Source: Anaerovirgula multivorans (GTDB taxonomy: Bacteria; Bacillota; Clostridia; Peptostreptococcales; Natronincolaceae). Taken from it: a DNA stretch of 64,000 nucleotides. The notes under the pieces are model-generated. The model worked only from the letters and a program-made list of their open reading frames with translations, did no database searches and was not told the origin of the DNA. The position numbers and the translations under genes are program-made. Positions 49,716-59,323 of this stretch are shown one piece after another (positions within the stretch are counted from its first letter, which is position 1; the number at the start of each line of letters is the position of its first letter). The stretch spans positions 25,904 to 89,903 of the forward strand of contig NZ_FZOJ01000018.1 of NCBI RefSeq assembly GCF_900188145.1, written 5' to 3'.

Positions 49716-50573
49716 CTATGCTTGTGACTTGAAAACCTTTGTGTTAACTTTTAATAACCATGTTATAGCTATAAAATAGCCTATGATTGGAGAAATCCCA
49801 TAACCCATCAGTGGAACAGGAAAATTACCAAACAATGTGGAAATTATTATAATTATAAAATACAAACCAAGACACATTGATATCAACCTATAATTCTTCG
49901 ATGGAAATATTATAAAAGGTAGTGGTAATAGTGCTAAAGAACCAATTCCTATCAGAAACCATACTGCACCTAAGTTTTTGACTATTAATACAATTTCTTC
50001 AACATAATCAATAGGAGGTAAGCTATCAATAAAAATCCAAGATATTATAGGAATTACTGATATTAAGCTTGTAATACTATATCGAATAACACTCTTGTTG
50101 GCTTTACTTAATAACAATATTATCATTGGAAATATAAACCCCGTTGTTTGTGATGCATCAGGTTGCAAAGCGAGTAAAATAGAAACAGCTATGGTAATTG
50201 TCATGGAATGCCACCAATTAAATATTTTTAAAATTCTCCATAATTCTATAATAAAAATAGGTAACATTATACTTGCAACGTTCAGCTTAATTGGACCGAT
50301 AGATACCCATCTATGAACACCATCTAAACCACTATCTAAAAATGTTAGAAATAAGAGAATTACTGTTATTGGAACAATAAAACCAAAAGAGTTTCTTTTA
50401 CTGAATTTAGGTTTTTCTTTCAAGAATAAATAGGAAATAAATCCTGAGATTATTAGTGCAACAATATTTTGACTCCATATACCTATTGAGATTTTATTTA
50501 AATGCATGGCTACAGCACCAATGACAACTGATGGAAAGGCAATGATTAACGGGACAAAATTTCTTAATTTCAA
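49716..50573 (-). CDS. cassette 11: short SEDS-like (FtsW/RodA-related) membrane protein
   Basis: A 285-residue protein of about nine membrane helices. Several stretches match the SEDS peptidoglycan polymerase layout: GVHRWVSIGPIKLNVASI (for the usual G..RWI..GP...QPSE), ALQPDASQTT (for LQPDLGT) and PVPLMGYGISPIIG near the C-terminus. It is about 100 residues shorter than FtsW. It may be a divergent member with altered function; this is inference. Confidence 0.6.
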   Translation of the reverse strand: MKLRNFVPLIIAFPSVVIGAVAMHLNKISIGIWSQNIVALIISGFISYLFLKEKPKFSKRNSFGFIVPITVILLFLTFLDSGLDGVHRWVSIGPIKLNVASIMLPIFIIELWRILKIFNWWHSMTITIAVSILLALQPDASQTTGFIFPMIILLLSKANKSVIRYSITSLISVIPIISWIFIDSLPPIDYVEEIVLIVKNLGAVWFLIGIGSLALLPLPFIIFPSKNYRLISMCLGLYFIIIIISTLFGNFPVPLMGYGISPIIGYFIAITWLLKVNTKVFKSQA

Positions 50574-50654
50574 TCTATTCAGCTCCTTATTTATATCAAA
50601 TTAGTTCTAATATTTTTTAAAAAACTCTTTCTATAGTACTCAATTAATAGATGG

Positions 50655-50790
50655 CATATAACGGTCTAGCAGTTCGCGAACTTTTAGCTGGCGTGGCTTT
50701 TGCTAACCACCTTTGCAGCTCAAATGCAAAGGCATGACAGCTAAAAGTTAGGTCGGAGCGTTAGCGGAGCGGCGAACTGTCTTGTTAGGC
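50655..50790. other. attC site 11 (family C)
   Basis: CATATAAC and GTTAGGC cores; arms GCAGTTCGC / GCGAACTGT and AACTTTTAGCTG / CAGCTAAAAGTT. Confidence 0.92.
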
Positions 50791-50825
50791 GATGTGACCA
50801 AAAAGACCCCATATTTTTTGATAGT

Positions 50826-51464
50826 TCATACTCCTCTAAATTGACTTGAAATACTTAAAATTTCATGTGGTTCATTAACTATATAATCTGGATGTTCTTT
50901 CTTTATATTATCAATCTGATCATATCCCCAACTTACCCATATTACCTCTATACCATTTTTTTTACTCGCAATAATGTCTCTAACTTCGTCTCCAACATAA
51001 ACTACTTCGAAATCTTTTAGTTTTTTCGTTTCTAAAAATCTTTTAATATCTTTATCTTTACCATAGATTTTATTTGAACAAATAACTTCATTAATAAAGT
51101 CAATTTGGTTTAGTTGAAGAAAATCTCTGATATTAGACTCAGAATTTGTTGATATAATTGCAAGTTGAAAACCCTTAGAATTTAATGCTTCTAATAGCTC
51201 CTTTATTCCATCAAATAAAGTAAGATCCTTTATGGAGTTCTTATATAATTTATAAATATCCAACGCCATAAGTGGAAATTTATATAATTTGAAATTTAAA
51301 AATTTACACCTTTTCACTATAGACAATCCTTTTATATATTCAAAATCTTTTTGGTCAATCTTGTTGGATTTATATTTACTTGCAAGCTGGTTATAAGCTT
51401 CAATAATAATATCTTGAGAATCAACTAAAGTACCATCAAAATCAAATACAAAATATTTTATCAT
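50826..51464 (-). CDS. cassette 12: HAD-family phosphatase
   Basis: A 212-residue haloacid-dehalogenase hydrolase resembling phosphoglycolate phosphatases: nucleophile motif FDFDGTLVDSQ at residue 6, IISTNS as motif II, and YVGDEVRDIIASKKNGIEVI as motif IV. A helical cap lies between residues 15 and 80. The substrate is a small phosphate ester. Confidence 0.9.
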   Translation of the reverse strand: MIKYFVFDFDGTLVDSQDIIIEAYNQLASKYKSNKIDQKDFEYIKGLSIVKRCKFLNFKLYKFPLMALDIYKLYKNSIKDLTLFDGIKELLEALNSKGFQLAIISTNSESNIRDFLQLNQIDFINEVICSNKIYGKDKDIKRFLETKKLKDFEVVYVGDEVRDIIASKKNGIEVIWVSWGYDQIDNIKKEHPDYIVNEPHEILSISSQFRGV

Positions 51465-51563
51465 AAATACCTCTCCTCAGTTTTTTTAACTCATTATTTA
51501 ATTTTATATTACGATTGTATTTTTAAATGCTTTATAAACCATTTAGCTGTTTTTGGTCATTTC

Positions 51564-51642
51564 GTCTAACGTCTTGAGGCTTAGCGATGTCGGACTTTCC
51601 CTTAAAACCTTCTTACCGATATCTGCTAAGGCTCTGTTATGT
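51564..51642. other. attC site 12 (short)
   Basis: GTCTAAC and GTTATGT cores, with arms GAGGCTTAGC / GCTAAGGCTC. Confidence 0.85.
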
Positions 51643-51652
51643 GAAGGGCTGA

Positions 51653-52294
51653 TTATCTACACCCTTTACTTGAAGCTGTACCCTTGTTTAACAATCCTTT
51701 GAAGATGAATTGACCTCCATCATTGAATAATATCTTGCCATTCTTTATCATCATTGGGATTGGTATTGTATTGAATATAAATATAAAACTATTAATAATA
51801 CCGAAAATATAAAAATAGAAATATATTCCTAAATTATTTTTGGCATTGAGTAATGCAGTCACCCCTTCAAATCCATTTTGAAAAACCCATAGTGAACTAT
51901 ACACGACGCTTTTAAAAATATATGGTATTAATGATGCAAAGCTTCCAATCAAGAGAAAATCATAACTTGAGTAATAAATTACTCCAAATGCTATTATAGC
52001 TATAGCTAAATTAAATATAATACCTCCTAAGTGAATGAGGGCTCTTTGCAGAACATTGAAACTATCATAATTAATTTTTTCTTTTCCTCCAACGTATCCA
52101 AATGGAACTAAAAATCTGTTCATTACTATATTAAAATTCCCTACCTGTAACCTATAAAGTTCATTTCCGATCCCCAAATAAATATTATTAAACTCTTTTA
52201 CTCCTGCTAACCTTGGCATAACACAATGACCAATTTCGTGTATCAAAACACTTAAATAAAAAATTCCTATGATAACTAATATATCTCCCATCAT
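51653..52294 (-). CDS. cassette 13: M50-like site-2 protease family membrane protein
   Basis: A 213-residue membrane metalloprotease-like protein. The zinc motif HEIGH lies near residue 20 in the first helix, and a C-terminal NTIPIPMM...NDGGQ supplies the third ligand in the family pattern (NxxPxPxxDG). About five membrane helices. The gene ends 11 bp before attC 12. Unusual cargo for a cassette; the substrate could be a regulator or peptide. Confidence 0.8.
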   Translation of the reverse strand: MMGDILVIIGIFYLSVLIHEIGHCVMPRLAGVKEFNNIYLGIGNELYRLQVGNFNIVMNRFLVPFGYVGGKEKINYDSFNVLQRALIHLGGIIFNLAIAIIAFGVIYYSSYDFLLIGSFASLIPYIFKSVVYSSLWVFQNGFEGVTALLNAKNNLGIYFYFYIFGIINSFIFIFNTIPIPMMIKNGKILFNDGGQFIFKGLLNKGTASSKGCR

Positions 52295-52336
52295 CTCTTT
52301 TTCTCCTTTGCAGCCGCTATCTATGTACAGCCTTTT

Positions 52337-52450
52337 ACATAACGTTTCTAATTTCCGACGCCGAGAATCTTAGAAAGCTCTTTTCTTAGCTTCGTAGGTG
52401 TAGCTTGGCTGTCTTTCCAAGCCAAGCTGAATGGAAATTTTTTGTTATCT
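52337..52450. other. attC site 13
   Basis: ACATAAC and GTTATCT cores; arms CTAATTTCCGACG / GGAAATT and an inner TTAGAAAGCTCTTTTCTTA stem. Confidence 0.8.
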
Positions 52451-52562
52451 GTAGTTTTTGCAACTACACTACAAAAGCCACTTTTCCAAACAGTCTTTTA
52501 TAAGTTATTGATTCAAGAGTATTGCGAATCAGTCTTTCAAATATGTCAATTTATTGACAGAA

Positions 52563-53783
52563 TTAAACCGTAGTGCTTTTCTTATTTAAGAATAAATAAG
52601 GACAATCAAACCGTTTTTCATATGCATCATTTTTTTTAAGCTGTTGATCCCAGAAAAAGTTTACTAGCCCAATCTTGATAAGTACCTTAAAGAAAATTTC
52701 CATACCCTTTCCCAATCGAATTGGTCTAGCCAATTGGCAGATACTGTTTGTGTTGAAACTTCCTTCACACACTAAGTTAGCAATGGATTTTACCATTGGT
52801 TCAATAATCTTTTCTTGAGTTTTAGCAGGTCTCACCTGCAAACCTTCCACCCCACCCTTAATGGCTGTACCAATATAAGTTCTTCCCAATCTAAGGGCTA
52901 GTTGTTCAAAATATGCCTCAAGATAGTGAGACTGACTACTTTCTGGAAAGCCAGATTGTACAAAAAAGCTTATACTTCCTCTGGAGACTTGAAGTTTCTC
53001 GATAAATTTCATGACGTGGGAAGGCATTGCATGGACATACAAGGGCATGAAGAACATAACATGATTCTCACTTTTAAAAGAATATGCCCACTCCTCCCAT
53101 TTATCTCCTTCCTTCAAATCACGAATCTCAATTCTATCCCCAAGGGTTTCAAGGACTTTTTTCAGAATAAGTACGGAATTACTGCCACTCCTTCTAGGCG
53201 AACCATTGTAAATCACTAGTTTTTCCATTGGTTCAATTGAATCAAAGGCCACAGCCTGTCTTTTAGCCTTCCTTGATTCCAGTAAGCGTAATTGAAGACT
53301 ACCATCTTTTACAATGCGGTAGGCTTTAGATTGAAAATGGTAAGCAGTACGATACAAATAATCCTCAATAACATGTTCTTCTTGAGTAGTTAATCCTTCA
53401 GTATCATAGTAAAATACCATATCAGGATAACACTTATATCTAGCAACATGATGACATTCTCCATCTACAATTTTTATATATGGATGGTAATGTGGAATTG
53501 TCCTATCCAAAAAAGCTTTAGCTTTATAGTTAATAAATCCTTGTGCTGTATCGATTAGTAAAATTATAGCATCACTGTTTACATAGGCGGGATAGGATTC
53601 AGCCATTTGATCTTTCATTACACATCTACCAGGAGTCTTGAGCCAACAGTTCCAACATCCGATGCACGCAGTGATTGATTTATTATCCAATCTAACTACC
53701 TTCAAAGGTTCGTCATAAAGATTTTGGATAGCCTCATGAACTGCACCATCTTGCTTCTCTCTTAAATCAAATATAGTTTTCAA
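52563..53783 (-). CDS. cassette 14: two-domain flavodoxin-type NAD(P)H oxidoreductase
   Basis: A 406-residue protein made of two flavodoxin-like halves. The first has the cysteine cluster ITACIGCWNCWLKTPGRCVMKD near residue 40, as in iron-sulfur flavoproteins. The second begins EKLVIYNGSPRRSGSNSVLILKKV near 190, the FMN phosphate loop of NADPH-dependent FMN reductases. It probably reduces quinones or nitro compounds. It is the largest cassette gene. Confidence 0.8.
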   Translation of the reverse strand: MKTIFDLREKQDGAVHEAIQNLYDEPLKVVRLDNKSITACIGCWNCWLKTPGRCVMKDQMAESYPAYVNSDAIILLIDTAQGFINYKAKAFLDRTIPHYHPYIKIVDGECHHVARYKCYPDMVFYYDTEGLTTQEEHVIEDYLYRTAYHFQSKAYRIVKDGSLQLRLLESRKAKRQAVAFDSIEPMEKLVIYNGSPRRSGSNSVLILKKVLETLGDRIEIRDLKEGDKWEEWAYSFKSENHVMFFMPLYVHAMPSHVMKFIEKLQVSRGSISFFVQSGFPESSQSHYLEAYFEQLALRLGRTYIGTAIKGGVEGLQVRPAKTQEKIIEPMVKSIANLVCEGSFNTNSICQLARPIRLGKGMEIFFKVLIKIGLVNFFWDQQLKKNDAYEKRFDCPYLFLNKKSTTV

Positions 53784-53856
53784 TCTTATCTCTCCTTCAA
53801 TACCTTTATATAATTTTTAAAACCTTTGAGCTATCGCTCTGTTATTCAAAATTTAC

Positions 53857-53932
53857 AGATAACGTTCCGCGTATTCCCGACGTGTCCTAATAACATTCAT
53901 CTTGATTAAGTGTTGGGAATACGCTGTTAGAT
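53857..53932. other. attC site 14 (short family E)
   Basis: AGATAAC and GTTAGAT cores; arms CGTATTCCCGACG / TGGGAATACG. Related to sites at 55,413 and 62,477. Confidence 0.92.
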
Positions 53933-53972
53933 GATGTATGATATGCCTGATGTGCCACAGACGGCAAATTCA

Positions 53973-54464
53973 TCATCTCTCAAGTTCTACCTGCTTCATA
54001 AAAAACATCATTTCTTCTTCATTAAATCCTATCTTTCTATATAAATTATGTCCTCTCTCATTACTCAGTTCTGCATGCAACTGAATTCTTTTATATCCCT
54101 TGTGTTCAGCAAATTTAGTTAAATATTCCATCATCCTTTTTCCATTGCCTCTTCCTCTATAAGGTACAGCTATATATAAATCGTCTATTGCCAATGCTTT
54201 TCCTCTAGATCATATACTGTAGACCATCAATGTATTTGCATATCCTATTACTTCCCCATCAATCTCACCAACAAAAATCTGTATATGTTCAGGCATACTT
54301 AAAGCCTCCTTGAATACATTTCTCATTTCCTCTTCTGTTGGCATTTTTAAAGATGTCCAATAAGGATTCTCCGCCATTACTTCCTGCATAAAAGTTAAAT
54401 TAAGTTTAATAAACGCTGATTCATCCTTTGCATTACATTCTCTAATAAGAAGATTATCCAACAT
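53973..54464 (-). pseudogene. cassette 15: GNAT acetyltransferase broken by one in-frame TGA
   Basis: Codons from ATG 54464 encode the N-terminal half (IRECNAKDESAFIKLNL to ANTLMVYSI), then TGA at 54,212-54,210. The same frame continues without shift through SRGKALAIDDLYIAVPYRGRG to the stop at 53,973, giving the GNAT acetyl-CoA motif. In relatives a Trp is expected at this place (YSIWSRG), so TGG has become TGA. It is about 163 codons in all. There is no sign of selenocysteine insertion. Confidence 0.85.
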
Positions 54465-54522
54465 AATTTTATCCCTCCCTTATACCCTCCGAGAAGATCG
54501 GCAAAATTACATGCCATATTTC

Positions 54523-54671
54523 ATCTAACGCTTCGCATTTGCAACATCCCTGAATCGGACCCGCCTGACCCTACTCCTTAGCGGAGCTTTGCTCCCGGTG
54601 AAGGAATGTGGTGCTCTGACCTTTCCCTTGACACGTACTTCCAGCACCTTTATGCAAATGTATTGTTAGAT
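54523..54671. other. attC site 15 (long family A)
   Basis: ATCTAAC and GTTAGAT cores; arms CGCATTTGCAAC / TATGCAAATG and the family A interior GGAGCTTTGCTCCCGGTGA. Confidence 0.9.
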
Positions 54672-54696
54672 GATGTAGGCTGCCCCGTGACTCAGA

Positions 54697-54716
54697 GGCC
54701 GCTAGGTCGGCGGTCC
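54697..54716. repeat. AGGAC-loop-like hairpin 2
   Basis: GAGGCCGCTAGGTCGGCGGT, next to attC 15. Preceded by GACTCAGAGG, as in two other copies. Confidence 0.5.
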
Positions 54717-54819
54717 CCAGATAAGTCCCTCGAAGCCCTTCTCAATAATCACACTTTGTACATATGGTGAGAACTGAAAATAAATAAAAAATGTATTCAT
54801 TTAGCTAGCTAATATCTAA

Positions 54820-55287
54820 TCAAACAAGCTGTAACTTCATTGAGGTATATTTTGATTTCGCTTCAGTAAAGCCAATTTTTTCATATAATGCCTTTCCATC
54901 CTGTGTAGCAGAAAGGTCAATCGAAGACACGCCTAATTGTTTTGCTTCATCAATTATTTGATATATCACTTTTCTGGCAAACCCCATTCTGCGATATTCA
55001 GGATATGTAAGTACATTGAGCAAAGTACCCGTTTTACCTGTAATGAATGTTGGATTTGCAGGCTTTTCTGATATTGCAAGAAACGCCGTTGACACTACTT
55101 TGTTTTCTATTTCAGCTAATATAGCTACGAAATCATGATTAATATGTTTTACATAATATGTTGTCAACTGTGAACGTATTGCACTCTCTTCATCTTCTGT
55201 CAAATTACCTCTGTCAGCTAACAGGTAATCAATTCGAAGTTTAATAAGGATGTCGATATCGTCAACGGTTGCTTTGCGAATATTCAT
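54820..55287 (-). CDS. cassette 16: GNAT-family N-acetyltransferase
   Basis: A 155-residue acetyltransferase: MNIRKATVDDIDILIKLR start, and the acetyl-CoA motif LNVLTYPEYRRMGFARKVIYQII near residues 95-115, ending in ALYEKIGFTEAKSKYTSM. I start at 55287 (GGAGG upstream); the longer frame reads back through the attC. Substrate unknown. Confidence 0.9.
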   Translation of the reverse strand: MNIRKATVDDIDILIKLRIDYLLADRGNLTEDEESAIRSQLTTYYVKHINHDFVAILAEIENKVVSTAFLAISEKPANPTFITGKTGTLLNVLTYPEYRRMGFARKVIYQIIDEAKQLGVSSIDLSATQDGKALYEKIGFTEAKSKYTSMKLQLV

Positions 55288-55380
55288 TTTCCTACGCCTC
55301 CATAATATATAATTAATTACAACACATTTCAAATTTATATGACAGTAATAAAAACTCCAGAGACTTACCCACCGAAATCC

Positions 55381-55394
55381 GCGCATGGACGCGC
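55381..55394. repeat. AGGAC-loop-like hairpin 3
   Basis: GCGC-ATGGAC-GCGC, a short member of the same hairpin group, just before attC 16. Confidence 0.45.
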
Positions 55395-55412
55395 GGCCTT
55401 GCAGCCTATGTC

Positions 55413-55500
55413 CTCTAACATTTCGCGTATTCCCGATGTTCACTCTGACCCACAGCGTCTTTCTTCATAGAGAGTGCATGTTGGAAATACGCTGTTATAT
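55413..55500. other. attC site 16 (family E)
   Basis: CTCTAAC and GTTATAT cores; arms GCGTATTCCCGATG / TGTTGGAAATACGC and CACTCT / AGAGTG. Confidence 0.9.
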
Positions 55501-55518
55501 GCAGTATATGCGAAAGCA

Positions 55519-56139
55519 TCAATTTTCCTCATAATAGTACCGCATATCAAGAAGATCTTCGTGTTTGCACAAACCGAATAAATGAGAATGTGCAAACAGC
55601 TCTTCTTCATCATCTTCAATATCATGATAGCTACTAGCTTCGTCAGCCATATATAAGAAACCATAACTATTAGATGAGATTGTTAAGAAATTACTCCTCT
55701 TATCAACGTTGAGCGTGCCTTTCAGCTTCCACCATTTATTATTATTGTAAGCAATATCTGGAACTGCAATATCAATACATTTCTTTTTACTATAATCTAA
55801 CATCTTCAGTAGTCTCATGATCTTCTTACTACTAATCTGTGTATACTGATAGTTATAAATTATCATATCTAAATGGAACTCTGCTGAACTTGGATACCAG
55901 TCATGGAACCTCTCAACCTCTTTAGAGTTGTCCTTTACTCTAATTAAGCAATTATCCTTCATACTTGCTGACACTATCTTAAAAATATTCTCTAAGAAAT
56001 CGAAACCCATAGCATTCGCAAGAACTGTTGGTGTATCACCTTGTGGATATACCACTCTCAATTGTCTTGGAACATCAATAACATCAAATAATCTATAAGT
56101 CTTTGATTCCATCTGTAAATCATAAACTGTAAACTTCAT
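55519..56139 (-). CDS. cassette 17: hypothetical protein
   Basis: A 206-residue soluble protein I do not recognise. Mixed alpha/beta composition with an aromatic-rich stretch (NNNKWWKLKGTLNV) and a very acidic segment (IEDDEEELFAH) near the C-terminus. The start at 56139 has GGAGG five bases upstream. No signal peptide or membrane helix. Confidence 0.7.
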   Translation of the reverse strand: MKFTVYDLQMESKTYRLFDVIDVPRQLRVVYPQGDTPTVLANAMGFDFLENIFKIVSASMKDNCLIRVKDNSKEVERFHDWYPSSAEFHLDMIIYNYQYTQISSKKIMRLLKMLDYSKKKCIDIAVPDIAYNNNKWWKLKGTLNVDKRSNFLTISSNSYGFLYMADEASSYHDIEDDEEELFAHSHLFGLCKHEDLLDMRYYYEEN

Positions 56140-56176
56140 TATATCCTCCAAACTCTAGACAACCTAGCATATATTG

Positions 56177-56324
56177 CATATAACGTTCTCATGTTTGCGA
56201 TGCCTTCGAACTGGACCCTCTTGACCTTCCCCCTGGCGGTGCTTGCACCCAGTGAGAAGGTATGGTGCTCTGACCTTTCCCTCAAATGTGCCCACCAGCA
56301 CCTCCCGTAAAAACATTGTTATAG
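56177..56324. other. attC site 17 (long family A)
   Basis: CATATAAC and GTTATAG cores with the family A interior (CTTCGAACTGGACC, GGTGCTTGCACCCAGTGAGA). Confidence 0.9.
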
Positions 56325-56400
56325 GGAGTAGTGATGTCTTATATTAATTGCGTTATAACTACAAATACAGAGTATACTCAAAATTTTTACTAAATATTAT

Positions 56401-57108
56401 TTAGCAATTTATATTTGCTTTTTTTGCTTGACTGCACAGTTCTCTAACATTTAAAGTATATTTTTTGTTGTCTTTTATGAAATGAGTACCACATTGCCTA
56501 AACTCAAACCCAACATTCTTATCAATACACTGTTCTCTTATTGATAAAACCCAGTCATAATTAAGAGGTCTAGCATTATAATCTGACTCACCGCCGACCA
56601 CAACTAGCTCTACATCATCAAGATATTTTATAATGCTAACCCGTTCAATAAGAGGTTGACAAATAATATTTTTATGTTTTATAGGGAGCTTTGAAAATAT
56701 TGAAAGTCGAAAATCAGCTCTATCCTGATTTTCTATTGTGCAGCCTACTGTCACATTATCATAGCCGCCATTCCAATCATTGGGAATACACTGCATAAAT
56801 CTTTCAATCCGCTTTGTCAAAAATATAAAATGCAATTCGGGTCGTTCTCGCATCATAGACCAACAGTCATTTCTCCACTGGTCTGCATCTTCTATAAGAA
56901 AATCTGTGGAAAAACACAGATAGACTGTTTGTCCTGATTTTATTTTGTATTCCCCTTTTTTATTTTGTTCAATGGGAGCATTAAAGTTATCTGTTTTTAC
57001 CACATTATTAGTGTCAATTCCTCGCTTGCTGTCACCTTTATGAATATAGCAAAACTTACATCCTTCACTATACTTGCGACAACCTCTCCATGGATTCCAC
57101 ATCGCCAT
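56401..57108 (-). CDS. cassette 18: DUF5131 (phage Gp37/Gp68-like) radical-SAM-like protein
   Basis: A 235-residue protein beginning WNPWRGCRKYSEGCKFCY, with a Cys-x6-Cys-x2-Cys cluster typical of DUF5131, a family related to radical SAM enzymes and often found on phages. LCFSTDFLIEDADQW, HFIFLTKRIERF and VGGESDYNARPLNYDW are family blocks. The substrate is not known. The ribosome site GGAAGGTGA supports the start. Confidence 0.85.
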   Translation of the reverse strand: MAMWNPWRGCRKYSEGCKFCYIHKGDSKRGIDTNNVVKTDNFNAPIEQNKKGEYKIKSGQTVYLCFSTDFLIEDADQWRNDCWSMMRERPELHFIFLTKRIERFMQCIPNDWNGGYDNVTVGCTIENQDRADFRLSIFSKLPIKHKNIICQPLIERVSIIKYLDDVELVVVGGESDYNARPLNYDWVLSIREQCIDKNVGFEFRQCGTHFIKDNKKYTLNVRELCSQAKKANINC

Positions 57109-57207
57109 AGCTTCACCTTCCTTACCTGTACTTCACATTATCAAACTATTGTGTATCTCCTCGTCTTTTCAATAGACCCCTGAGAAAATCCCCGATATCA
57201 CTATTTC

Positions 57208-57304
57208 CTATAGCGGTCCCGGGATTTGCGAACTTGGCGGTTGGCATGACAACCGTCAAGTTAGGTCGAAGGCGCAGCCGGAGCCGTAAATCCTCGTGTT
57301 ATGT
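57208..57304. other. attC site 18 (family C, mutated left core)
   Basis: CTATAGC (AGC in place of AAC) and GTTATGT; arms GGATTTGCG / CGTAAATCC and AACTTGGCGGTTG / CAACCGTCAAGTT. The core change may reduce activity. Confidence 0.82.
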
Positions 57305-57455
57305 GTCGTCTCGTTAGTGCCCTGCTCTATATTTCCACTGAACCTTTTTAAATCTAATTATTTAGCAACACATAGAAAAGCGGATACGACCTGACCACTT
57401 ATTTAACTCCTTAACAATTTAAGGAGATTTATACTAAACCACTATTTAGATATAT

Positions 57456-58235
57456 CTATACATTGATGTATCCTTCTAAATAAGATACTGCTTCTCCAGA
57501 TATCTTTACCGTTTCGCCTAAATCAGTACAGTAAAGCTTTCCTCCTCTTTCAGATAATTGTAATGCCACAAACCCATTCTTGTTTAATTTCTTTTTCCAA
57601 TAAGGAACCAACGTACAATGAGCAGATCCCGTTACAGGGTCTTCATCCACTCCAGCCTTTGGAGCAAAAAATCTCGATACAAAATCTACTTCATTACCCT
57701 TCGCTGTAGCAATTACACCAAATGCATCCAATTTTTTTAGCTCATCCATATTCAATTCCAGATTCAGTATGTCTTTTTCGGTGTCAAAAACCACCATATA
57801 GTCTCTTGACTTGTAAACTTCAATTGGCTTCTTGCCCAGACCCTTAACAAGTGCCTCCGGAGCCTCGCATCTTTCTCCTTCTCTGGACGGAAATATCATT
57901 GACAATAAGTCACTTTCCTTTGATACTTCCAATACTCCACTCATAGTATGGAATTTGATATTCGCTATACTGCTATCCAAATATGTAAATATAACATATG
58001 CAGTCGCCAGCGTAGCATGCCCACAAAGGTCTATTTCTCCTTTTGGGGTAAACCATCTCAACTCATAATCATGTCCTTTCTTTACGAAAAAGGCTGTTTC
58101 CGACAAGTTATTTTCTGCTGCAATCTTCTGCATCAAATCATTATCAATCCATGCCTCCAATGGGCACACAGCCGCAGGATTTCCTTTAAACTGTATGTTT
58201 GTAAACGCATCAATTTGATATATTGCTATTCTCAT
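57456..58235 (-). CDS. cassette 19: PhzF-family isomerase
   Basis: A 259-residue member of the PhzF/diaminopimelate-epimerase fold, two similar halves. QIDAFTNIQFKGNPAAVCPL opens the protein with FKGNPAAV. Glu in NNLSETAFF is the expected catalytic acid; GEIDLCGHATLATAYV and DPVTGSAHCTLVPYW are the two phosphate- or substrate-loop motifs. The start 58235 has GGAGG upstream. The substrate is unknown. Confidence 0.92.
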   Translation of the reverse strand: MRIAIYQIDAFTNIQFKGNPAAVCPLEAWIDNDLMQKIAAENNLSETAFFVKKGHDYELRWFTPKGEIDLCGHATLATAYVIFTYLDSSIANIKFHTMSGVLEVSKESDLLSMIFPSREGERCEAPEALVKGLGKKPIEVYKSRDYMVVFDTEKDILNLELNMDELKKLDAFGVIATAKGNEVDFVSRFFAPKAGVDEDPVTGSAHCTLVPYWKKKLNKNGFVALQLSERGGKLYCTDLGETVKISGEAVSYLEGYINV

Positions 58236-58432
58236 TCCTAATTCCTCCTCGATATTCACTTGTGGCATCTTGATCTTGTGTTAAAATATTTTAGCATTTA
58301 TAATTCGTTATTTACTACTTATTGTAATGTATCATATATATTACCATATTGCGTCTGATCCATCTGATGTGACTATCTTTACCATCTTTCTTTTCGGTTT
58401 TACTTACTATCACGACTTTTTAGCGGGGATGG

Positions 58433-58559
58433 CATATAACGTTTGGCATTGCCGAAGCCTTTGAGTTGGACCCCAAAGGAATACCCCCTTAACGGAGCTT
58501 GTCTCCCAGCGAAAAGGTTTGTGTCGGAGCAAAGCGGAGCCGGCAATGCATTGTTAGTT
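58433..58559. other. attC site 19 (family B)
   Basis: CATATAAC and GTTAGTT cores; arms GGCATTGCCG / CGGCAATGC and AAGCCTTTGAG / AAAAGGTTT interior. Confidence 0.9.
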
Positions 58560-58682
58560 GATGCCACAACTTATCTCACTTTTTTATGCCACATTAAAAA
58601 GATGATTGTGATACTAAGTAAAATTTTATTTTTTCTAAATATAAACATCTAATGATAAACATAATTACAAGTAGTAATGACA

Positions 58683-59024
58683 CTAATCAACTTTTAAATA
58701 CTTTCTAAGTTTTGTCATTCTATTCAAATAATCTTCTTCCGTGAAATACCCTGTCTCTTTTAATTCATTTAAGACATTCTCATATTTCTTATATTTTTCA
58801 TTATTTTCCTTTATTTTTGTCTTGTTATTATATAATGCTATTATTTCTTCAAGCTCTGTATTATCTAACACATCAATATCTCGCAATTTTGTTAATCCCG
58901 AATTCTGTTCATCTATAGTTATTTCCTCTTGCTGGTCTAAGTGATCCAATAACGGTCTAATAGCTAACCTAACAGCAAAGTAACCGATAATAAATATAAG
59001 GAAAGCATTTAGTAGATAGTGCAT
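58683..59024 (-). CDS. cassette 20: small membrane-anchored protein with SHOCT-like tail
   Basis: A 113-residue protein: one N-terminal membrane helix (LLNAFLIFIIGYFAVRLAI), a charged helical middle, and a C-terminal LKETGYFTEEDYLNRMTKL that resembles the SHOCT motif (G.IT.EEF...K..L) used for oligomerization. Function unknown. Confidence 0.65.
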   Translation of the reverse strand: MHYLLNAFLIFIIGYFAVRLAIRPLLDHLDQQEEITIDEQNSGLTKLRDIDVLDNTELEEIIALYNNKTKIKENNEKYKKYENVLNELKETGYFTEEDYLNRMTKLRKYLKVD

Positions 59025-59083
59025 TTTTCAACCCCCTTGGGTTAGATATTTTTCATCTAATATTCAATAGCATCTGACAAACC

Positions 59084-59229
59084 AATTGACCCCAAAGGAA
59101 TACCCCTTGGCGGTGCTTGCCACCCAGTGAGAAGGTGTGGTACTGACCTTACTTCTTGACGACAGTGCATACAGAGACTCTCTCCCTGGCGTCACTTCTT
59201 GCACCCCTGCGGGAATGGTCATGTTAGTT
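59084..59229. other. attC site 20, left arm deleted (family A)
   Basis: The right core GTTAGTT is present, with arm GCGGGAATGG, but the left core and about 70 bp are missing. AATTGACCCCAAAGGAAT joins the cassette leader directly to the attC interior at a CCCCAA microhomology. Confidence 0.8.
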
Positions 59230-59323
59230 GATGCCACAACCTGCCTCACTTTCTATTGGCATATTAAAAAGACAAAGCGACTTAACTAAACTTTGCATTT
59301 TTGTTCATTAGCTTAGTATGCAT

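Noticed and set aside
54210..54212. TGA as selenocysteine in the GNAT gene
   Set aside because: No GNAT selenoprotein fits, the expected residue is Trp, and no insertion hairpin is evident after the codon.
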